NCBI GenBank assembly: GCA_964393325.1 | Contig: CAYMTE010000025.1 | Location: 1 to 6,913 of the forward strand | Length of the DNA stretch: 6,913 nucleotides | Direction of reading: 5' to 3' | DNA from: JBAZWV01 sp964393325 | GTDB taxonomy: Bacteria > Patescibacteriota > Patescibacteriia > 2-12-FULL-60-25 | Shown here: piece by piece, positions 1 to 4,613 of the stretch | Numbering within the stretch: position 1 is the first letter of the stretch | Layout of the letters: every line of letters starts with the position of its first letter | The notes under the pieces: model-generated | Databases searched by the model: none | The model's input: the letters and a program-made list of their open reading frames with translations, nothing else | What the model was told of the DNA's origin: nothing | Made by a program: the position numbers and the translations under genes

Positions 1-17
1 ACGGAGCCGAGGGATCC
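1..17 (+). repeat. Partial copy of the intergenic repeat, cut by the window edge
   Basis: Positions 1-17 match 155-171 at 16 of 17 bases (single difference C8 versus T162). This segment is the distal end of the right arm of the inverted repeat described at 50-171, so another copy of the same element probably lies just left of the window in direct orientation. Only the end is visible, so its full size cannot be judged. Confidence 0.55.
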
Positions 18-49
18 CTTCGCGTTCTATTCGACCGGATCTTCGAAGC

Positions 50-171
50 GATTCCTCCGCTCGTCGCAGAGCCTCCTCAGTCGGAATGACTGTCGGGTTT
101 GAGTGAAAGACAAAAAGTATCGATCCCTCGCACCGTCATTCCGAGCGGAGTTCTACGGAGCTGAGGGATCC
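50..171. repeat. Imperfect inverted repeat, palindromic intergenic element
   Basis: The arms are about 50-90 and 135-170, with a loop of about 44 nt. The inner 10 bases pair perfectly: TCGGAATGAC at 81-90 against GTCATTCCGA at 135-144. The outer ends (GATTCCTC at 50-57 and GAGGGATC at 163-170) also pair with one mismatch, and the middle of the arms aligns with small gaps. A further inverted copy of the outer motif lies at 121-130 (CGATCCCTCG). Similar short palindromic repeats are spread between genes in many bacteria. The element lies just past the 3' end of the minus-strand hydrolase gene, so its transcript could fold into a long hairpin that ends or stabilises the mRNA. That role is inference; no T-run typical of an intrinsic terminator is seen. 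Confidence 0.6.
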
Positions 172-215
172 ATTCGTGGTGTATATTTCTCGACAGCGAC
201 TCGAATTTATGCGTT

Positions 216-1213
216 TTATTTTGTCTGAACATCGACGTTTTTATATACCTCCGCAGAGATGCGTTCGATGGCACTGGGAAGTTTTGTTGCGTCAGTTCCT
301 TTTGTCATGACGCATAAGATGTACGGTTTGATCTTGTGATAGACGATGCCGCAATCATGAAGTTGGAATTGTCCAGGTGTTCCACTTTCGCCGAATTTGT
401 GTGCGACGCGAACGTCCGCAGGCACGCCCGCGACAAGCCCACGGCGGAACGTGCTTTGATACAGAAGGTCTAGCGCATGTTCTGAGCGTGACCGTTCCAG
501 AAACGAGGCGTTATACAAAACACGGAGGAACGTTGCGTATTCCCGTACGGAGAGATGATCCGAGTTTTTTCCAAGTATTGAATCGAGATAAGAAAGATCA
601 CTATTTAATCCGTTTACTGGATCGTTGAGATATCCCGCCTGTTTGAGTTGTTTTGGGGCTTCTTGACGAAGGAGCTCCGCTGCTTGGTTGTCGGAATAGA
701 TGATCGCGGCGCGGACGAGCTCTTCAATGGAATAACTTCGCCCCGGCTCAATTGTTTGTTCGGGTGGATAGAGTTGCGAGATGTCGAGGTCGTATTTTTT
801 TTCAAAGGGGATTTGTAAGGCGAGAAGGCTCGGACGAGATTCGGATAGCTTATAAAAATTTAACATGAGCGGGAGTTTGAGAAGGCTTGCGGGAAGATAC
901 GACTCCCATTCGTTGATTCCAAACCATGGACCGTTGTTCAGATCGCGAAAATAGACCGCCGCATCGGTGATCGTTCCGTTTGATTTTTCTTGTTCAATAA
1001 GACGCTTGATGTCTGATCGGAACGGCGTGATGAGCGTTTCGATGGCTCCTCCGGAGGTTTCACAGTCGAGGAGAGGATTAATGAATTGATACCCGGATTG
1101 CCGTTCGGCGGACGTGCTGCTTGGTACTTGTGACGGAAAAAGTGTTTATGAGCACAAAAACCCGCTCCGAATCCGACAAACACACACAGTGCAGCGATGA
1201 GTGCGCGTTGCAT
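216..1213 (-). CDS. Serine hydrolase, class A beta-lactamase-like, with signal anchor; frameshifted
   Basis: The first 24 codons (1213 down to 1142) encode a hydrophobic N-terminus (MQRALIAALCVFVGFGAGFC), a signal peptide or membrane anchor. That frame then runs into unrelated sequence and stops at 938. A second frame, open from 1145 down to the TAA at 216-218, carries the rest of the protein and has no ATG before 864-866. One extra A in the A5 run at 1137-1141 joins them into a 332-residue protein. With that correction the motifs are SLLK (Ser110, Lys113), SDN (174-176) and KFG (273-275, in place of KTG). The spacings of 64 and 99 residues are close to those of class A beta-lactamases (60 and 104). 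I see no E-x-x-L-N omega-loop motif, so a peptidoglycan-directed or other acyl-serine role is as likely as true beta-lactamase activity. No lipobox is present (Phe precedes Cys). If only the ATG at 866 were used, the product would lose the catalytic Ser and Lys. It is divergently transcribed from the glycan operon. The family call is firm; whether the gene is functional is not. Confidence 0.8.
1137..1141 (-). other. Probable 1-nt frameshift site in a homopolymer
   Basis: This is an A5 run on the plus strand (T5 in the gene). Reading through in the upstream frame gives H-F-F-R-H-K-Y and a nonsensical tail. Adding one base gives H-F-F-P-S-Q-V-P and continues straight into the conserved hydrolase sequence. 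The position in a homopolymer suggests a sequencing or assembly error, or a recent mutation. Programmed slippage is possible but the run is short for it. Confidence 0.7.
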
Positions 1214-1219
1214 GTCTCA

Positions 1220-1248
1220 AGTATACGGCCTGTTGCGATGACCGGCAA
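1220..1248 (-). promoter_or_regulatory. Possible promoter of the serine hydrolase gene, perhaps leaderless
   Basis: On the minus strand, TTGCCG (1248-1243) and TATACT (1225-1220) are separated by 17 bases, a sigma70-like pair with 4/6 and 5/6 matches to consensus. Only 6 bases separate the -10 box from the ATG at 1213, so transcription would begin at or next to the start codon. This fits the absence of a Shine-Dalgarno sequence there. The assignment rests on visual pattern only. Confidence 0.4.
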
Positions 1249-1261
1249 AAAACGATAGGAT
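1233..1261 (+). promoter_or_regulatory. Possible promoter of the glycan operon
   Basis: TTGCGA (1233-1238), a 17-base spacer and TAGGAT (1256-1261) form a weak sigma70-like pair (4/6 each) upstream of the ATG at 1269. It overlaps the divergent hydrolase promoter, so the two directions may compete for RNA polymerase. The same bases include AGGA (1257-1260), 8 nt before the ATG, which could instead be a Shine-Dalgarno site on a longer transcript. Both readings cannot hold for one mRNA. Confidence 0.28.
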
Positions 1262-1268
1262 ATCTCTG

Positions 1269-2729
1269 ATGTCTTACGGTTCAAAAATAGCTAAAAATGC
1301 GGCTTTTTTAATGATGGCAACAACGGGGCAGAAGCTTATCGCATTTGTCACCTTCATCATCGTCGCGCGTCTTTCTGGTACGGAGATCACGGGCGCGTAT
1401 TTTTATGCAATTTCTATCACGTCGATCTTCGTTACATTCGCGGATCTTGGAATGACGCCTGTAGTCATTCGGGCGATTTCGGGTGGACGTGAAGAGGGGA
1501 TGCGATTTTTAGGCGCGGCGATCCGTGCGAAGGCGGTGTTGGCTCCGCTCGCATCACTCCTCGCGATGCTTTACGCGCTGATTCGAGGAGCTGATGCGAC
1601 GTTGCTTGTGACTGTTGGTATCGCCTGTCTCGTAATGACGGCGGATACGATTCATCTCGTGCTGTACGGAGCATTGCGTGGAAAGCAAAATCTACGTCCC
1701 GAAGCGATGGGGATGTTCGTGGGGCAGATATTGACAGCTGCGGTCGCGATCACGGTTGCGTACGTACACACGGGTCCCATTGGTCTCGCCGTTTCGCTTC
1801 TCGTCGCGAGTGTGTGGAACGTGGGATGGAGTATGTGGCGGTTACGCGCGATGGGGATTATTGCAACGCTTCCTTCGCGTGGGGACGTGCGACAGCTTGC
1901 ACGCGAGGCGTTGCCGTTTGGGATCGCCGGGATCGCGGTCAAGGTGTATTCGTACGTTGATACGCTGTTTTTGCAACTCTTTCACGGGTTGGATGCTGTT
2001 GGCATCTATGCTGTTGCATATAAACTGACATACGCGCTTCAGTTTTTGCCGCTTACTTTTACCGCAGCGTTGTATCCTGCACTGTCATCGGCGTACGCAA
2101 AGAAAGAAGAGCAAGAGTTGCGAAACACCTTTATCGGAGCTCTCCGGCTGATGGCGGCGTCGGGGTTTGTGATGTCGGCAGGGCTTTCCGGGCTCGCGCC
2201 ACGCATTATTCCGCTTGTCTATGGAGAAGCGTTTATCGGCGCGGTGCCCGCGTTTTCCGTTCTGCCATGGGTGCTGCTTCCGATCTTTTTGGATTTTCCG
2301 ATCGGGTCGTTGTTGAATGCATCGCACCGAGCGCATCTGAAAACGACAGCAATGGTTATCACGATGGTATTGAACATGCTTCTGAATGTGGTTCTTGTTC
2401 CACTGTATGGTCCCGTGGGAGCGGCATGGGCTGGCGTTGTAAGCTTTTGGGGGTTGTATCTGATCGGTGCAGGGCTTACGGCGACACAAGCGGGCGGTAT
2501 TGGTCGGATCGCCTGGCTCACCGGGCGCGCGCTTCTCGCGGCGGTTGTTTCGTGGTTCGCGTGGAGAGTACTCGGGGGACGGATGGAGCTTCTCGCGGCA
2601 ATGGTATTTGGTGGCGCGGTATCTATCGTTATGATGTTTGTTGTTCGGTTTGTGACGGTTGACGATGTGTATCGGCTCTATTGCAAATTTCGTCCGTCGC
2701 CATCATTGGGAGAACCTGTCCATGACTAA
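1269..2729 (+). CDS. Polysaccharide flippase, Wzx-like (MOP/MATE superfamily)
   Basis: This 486-residue integral membrane protein probably moves undecaprenyl-linked oligosaccharides from the cytosolic to the outer face of the membrane. I count about 14 hydrophobic segments at roughly 10-37, 43-68, 86-107, 113-140, 148-167, 172-191, then from the EALPFGIAG stretch onward through a C-terminal pair near 420-460. It ends in a short charged cytosolic tail. The opening (amphipathic start, N-A-A-F-L near residue 10, then V-A-R-L-S-G) and the D-L-G-M turn after the second helix are typical of the oligosaccharide flippase family. Length and helix count match Wzx/RfbX-type proteins. The ATG is preceded by AGGA with an 8-nt gap, supporting this start. 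It is the first gene of the operon and its end overlaps the next gene by 8 bp, implying translational coupling. The sugar substrate cannot be read from the sequence. Lipid II flippase (MurJ) is a less likely alternative given the glycosyltransferase neighbours. Confidence 0.88.
   Translation: MSYGSKIAKNAAFLMMATTGQKLIAFVTFIIVARLSGTEITGAYFYAISITSIFVTFADLGMTPVVIRAISGGREEGMRFLGAAIRAKAVLAPLASLLAMLYALIRGADATLLVTVGIACLVMTADTIHLVLYGALRGKQNLRPEAMGMFVGQILTAAVAITVAYVHTGPIGLAVSLLVASVWNVGWSMWRLRAMGIIATLPSRGDVRQLAREALPFGIAGIAVKVYSYVDTLFLQLFHGLDAVGIYAVAYKLTYALQFLPLTFTAALYPALSSAYAKKEEQELRNTFIGALRLMAASGFVMSAGLSGLAPRIIPLVYGEAFIGAVPAFSVLPWVLLPIFLDFPIGSLLNASHRAHLKTTAMVITMVLNMLLNVVLVPLYGPVGAAWAGVVSFWGLYLIGAGLTATQAGGIGRIAWLTGRALLAAVVSWFAWRVLGGRMELLAAMVFGGAVSIVMMFVVRFVTVDDVYRLYCKFRPSPSLGEPVHD
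2708..2713 (+). promoter_or_regulatory. Ribosome binding site deciding the GT4 start
   Basis: GGGAGA, with GGAG core at 2709-2712, lies about 9 nt before the ATG at 2722. An in-frame TTG at 2659 would extend the protein by 21 residues but has no such site and would add residues before the conserved N-terminal strand. The ATG at 2722 is therefore preferred. Confidence 0.6.
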
Positions 2730-3813
2730 GCACGACGTCACATTAATCACACTGGAATATCCGCCTGCTCGTGGAGGCGTGGCGCGGTATTTGCACGACC
2801 TTGTCGACGCGGCGGGAGGACGAATACGCGTGCTTGTTCAAGCAGATGTCGGAGCGGTACGAACCGCGATGGTAGAATCTGTCGAGTGTTTTCGATCTGG
2901 GTGGCCTGCGTGGCGACCGTTGATCGATATCTGCCGTCGTCTTCGAGATCAGACGCGTGTGATCCTGGTGAGCCATGTGTTTCCGGTTGGAACCGCGGCG
3001 TGGATATCGAAGATGTTTGGTGGACCGGAGTACGCGGTGATTTTGCATGGTCTCGATGTGCGCATGGTGAGAGGGTGGTGGAAACGATGGTTGTTTGCCT
3101 GCATCTGCCGTGACGCGAAGGCGGTGTTTGTAAATAGCGTGTCGACAAAACAGGATGTTGCGAGAATATTGCCCGGGAAAACAGTCTGCGTTTTAACGCC
3201 GGGTATTCATGCGGATGTATATCCAACCCGAGAAACGGCACGAGCCGAGCTTGGAATAGGGGCGGGAACCGAACTTGTCGTGAGCGTGTGTCGGCTCGTT
3301 CCCCGAAAAGGGATCGATATGTCGCTGCGTGCAATGTCGCGGTTACAACCCAAGCGTCCCGTGATGTATGTCGTGCTCGGTGATGGACCAGACGCGGAGC
3401 GCCTGCAAGAGATCGCGCAGCGTGTTGGCGCGCGCGTGCGGTGGGTCCGGAACGCGTCGGATGACGAAAAGCGGATGTGGCTCGCAGCAGCTGACGTGTT
3501 TCTTCTTCCGGTTCGCGAAGACGAGGGGGATGTTGAAGGATTCGGCATTGTCTATTTAGAAGCGGCCCTTGCGGGGATTCCGTCTGTTGCCGGACGAAGC
3601 GGCGGCGCGATCGAGGCGGTGATTCATGAGCGTACTGGACTTCTTGTGCATCCGCACCGCATTGAAGAGATAGAGGAGTGTGTGACAACGCTGCTCGAGA
3701 ATTCGGAATTACGACAAAAGATGGGGGCGAACGGGCGAGAACGTGCAAAGACGGAGTTTCGTTGGCGCGATCGGTGGTCGGTTGTTCGGAAGGTTCTCGA
3801 TATCGATCCGTAG
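2722..3813 (+). CDS. GT4 family glycosyltransferase (GT-B fold)
   Basis: This 363-residue retaining-type glycosyltransferase is expected to transfer a sugar from a nucleotide donor to a growing lipid-linked glycan at the cytosolic membrane face. The N-terminal Rossmann half opens with a strand followed by E-Y-P-P-A-R-G-G-V, the glycine-rich acceptor-side loop of GT4 enzymes. The C-terminal half begins near residue 180. It shows R191-L-V-P-R-K196-G, the Arg/Lys pair that contacts donor phosphates in this family, and the E272-G-F-G-I-V-Y-L-E280 motif (EX7E) that binds the donor. A-G-I-P-S-V and G-G-A-I-E-A-V follow, as usual. Length is normal for the family and there are no membrane helices. 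The start overlaps the flippase stop by 8 bp (ATGACTAA), and the TAG stop is 2 bp before the next gene. Donor and acceptor sugars are unknown; mannosyl- or glucosyltransferase would be a guess. Confidence 0.92.
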   Translation: MTKHDVTLITLEYPPARGGVARYLHDLVDAAGGRIRVLVQADVGAVRTAMVESVECFRSGWPAWRPLIDICRRLRDQTRVILVSHVFPVGTAAWISKMFGGPEYAVILHGLDVRMVRGWWKRWLFACICRDAKAVFVNSVSTKQDVARILPGKTVCVLTPGIHADVYPTRETARAELGIGAGTELVVSVCRLVPRKGIDMSLRAMSRLQPKRPVMYVVLGDGPDAERLQEIAQRVGARVRWVRNASDDEKRMWLAAADVFLLPVREDEGDVEGFGIVYLEAALAGIPSVAGRSGGAIEAVIHERTGLLVHPHRIEEIEECVTTLLENSELRQKMGANGRERAKTEFRWRDRWSVVRKVLDIDP

Positions 3814-3815
3814 CT

Positions 3816-4613
3816 ATGAAAGAACGCGTTCCGATCGCGGTCGTCATCCCGTGCTATAACCATGCAAACGTTTTACGACGCACGATAGCGTCGCTTCAAC
3901 GGCAAACGCGCCTTCCCACGGAGGTCGTGATTGTTGATGATGGGTCGCGGGATGATGTTGAGAGCGTGTGCCGCGAGGCGCTTGGATCGTTGTGGCGGCA
4001 CGAGGAGATGACGGATTCTAAACAAACAGGAGGTGTCGCGGTGATCGGGGGAGCGACAGGGGAGTCGGGGATACGTTGGTCGCTGTTGCGCTTCGATGTA
4101 AATCGAGGAGCGCCCGCCGCACGAAACGAAGGAGCACGTCGAACGCAAGCGCCGCATATTCTCTTTTTGGATGCAGATGCGGAACTTGTACCGGATGCGC
4201 TTGCGGCTATGGCGGATGCGCTCGAACAACGCCCGGATGCGGCATTCGCGTACGCGGATTTTTTGTGGGGGCGACGCCGGTTTCGAGCGCGACCATTCAG
4301 CGTCGATGAGCTTCATCAACAGAACTATATTCATACATCGTCGCTCCTTCGTCGGTCGTCGTTCCCGGGATTTGACGAAACGCTGACGAAATTTCAGGAT
4401 TGGGATCTCTGGTTGACCATGGCAGCGCGTGGGTCGCGAGGCGTTTGGATTCCACGGGTGTTGTATCGTATTGAGCCTCGAGAACACGGGTTAAGTCGAT
4501 GGCTTCCGCGGATTGCCTATAAAATTCCTTGGCAAAAGATCGGAATTATTCCACGCGAGATTCGTCGGTATCAGGAGGCGGAATTGATCATTCGGAAGAA
4601 ACACAGGATATGA
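3816..4613 (+). CDS. GT2 family glycosyltransferase (GT-A fold)
   Basis: This 265-residue inverting-type glycosyltransferase probably adds one sugar to the glycan built by this operon. The N-terminus P-I-A-V-V-I-P-C-Y-N-H is the standard first strand of GT2. V-D-D-G-S (40-44) binds the nucleotide, N-R-G-A-P-A-A-R-N (96-104) is the conserved helix start, D119-A-D121 is the metal-binding DXD, and Q194-D195-W-D197-L-W-L holds the presumed catalytic-base region. The segment between VDDGS and NRG is about 52 residues, longer than the roughly 30-35 usual, because of a glycine-rich insert near 55-90. A GTG at 3678 would extend the frame 46 codons into the GT4 gene but adds no GT2 sequence, so the ATG at 3816 is chosen. 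No good Shine-Dalgarno precedes it; with the upstream TAG only 2 nt away, re-initiation is likely. Its stop overlaps the next start as ATGA. No membrane helix is evident. The substrate is unknown. Confidence 0.9.
   Translation: MKERVPIAVVIPCYNHANVLRRTIASLQRQTRLPTEVVIVDDGSRDDVESVCREALGSLWRHEEMTDSKQTGGVAVIGGATGESGIRWSLLRFDVNRGAPAARNEGARRTQAPHILFLDADAELVPDALAAMADALEQRPDAAFAYADFLWGRRRFRARPFSVDELHQQNYIHTSSLLRRSSFPGFDETLTKFQDWDLWLTMAARGSRGVWIPRVLYRIEPREHGLSRWLPRIAYKIPWQKIGIIPREIRRYQEAELIIRKKHRI
4594..4599 (+). promoter_or_regulatory. Ribosome binding site for the fusion gene
   Basis: GGAAGA lies 10 nt before the ATG at 4610, inside the end of the GT2 gene. Together with the ATGA stop/start overlap it supports coupled translation from this ATG. 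Confidence 0.45.

Noticed and set aside
77..274. Minus-strand 65-codon open frame
   Set aside because: It runs through the palindromic repeat and the end of the hydrolase gene. Its translation (W-I-P-Q-L-R-R-T-P-L-G-M-T) is simply the repeat read as codons, with no start signal.
1142..1213. Lipoprotein signal on the hydrolase N-terminus
   Set aside because: The cysteine after the hydrophobic stretch is preceded by G-A-G-F. A lipobox needs a small residue directly before Cys, so a plain signal anchor is more likely.
2747..3847. Minus-strand 366-codon open frame opposite the GT4 gene
   Set aside because: It is antisense to a clearly conserved GT4 gene. The product is rich in Arg, Ser, His and Pro with no domain-like pattern, as expected of a shadow frame in GC-rich sequence.
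4611..4613. Alternative genetic code with TGA as glycine, as in some Patescibacteria
   Set aside because: No in-frame TGA occurs inside any of the conserved coding regions, and the only TGA used sits exactly at the expected end of the GT2 gene in an ATGA overlap.
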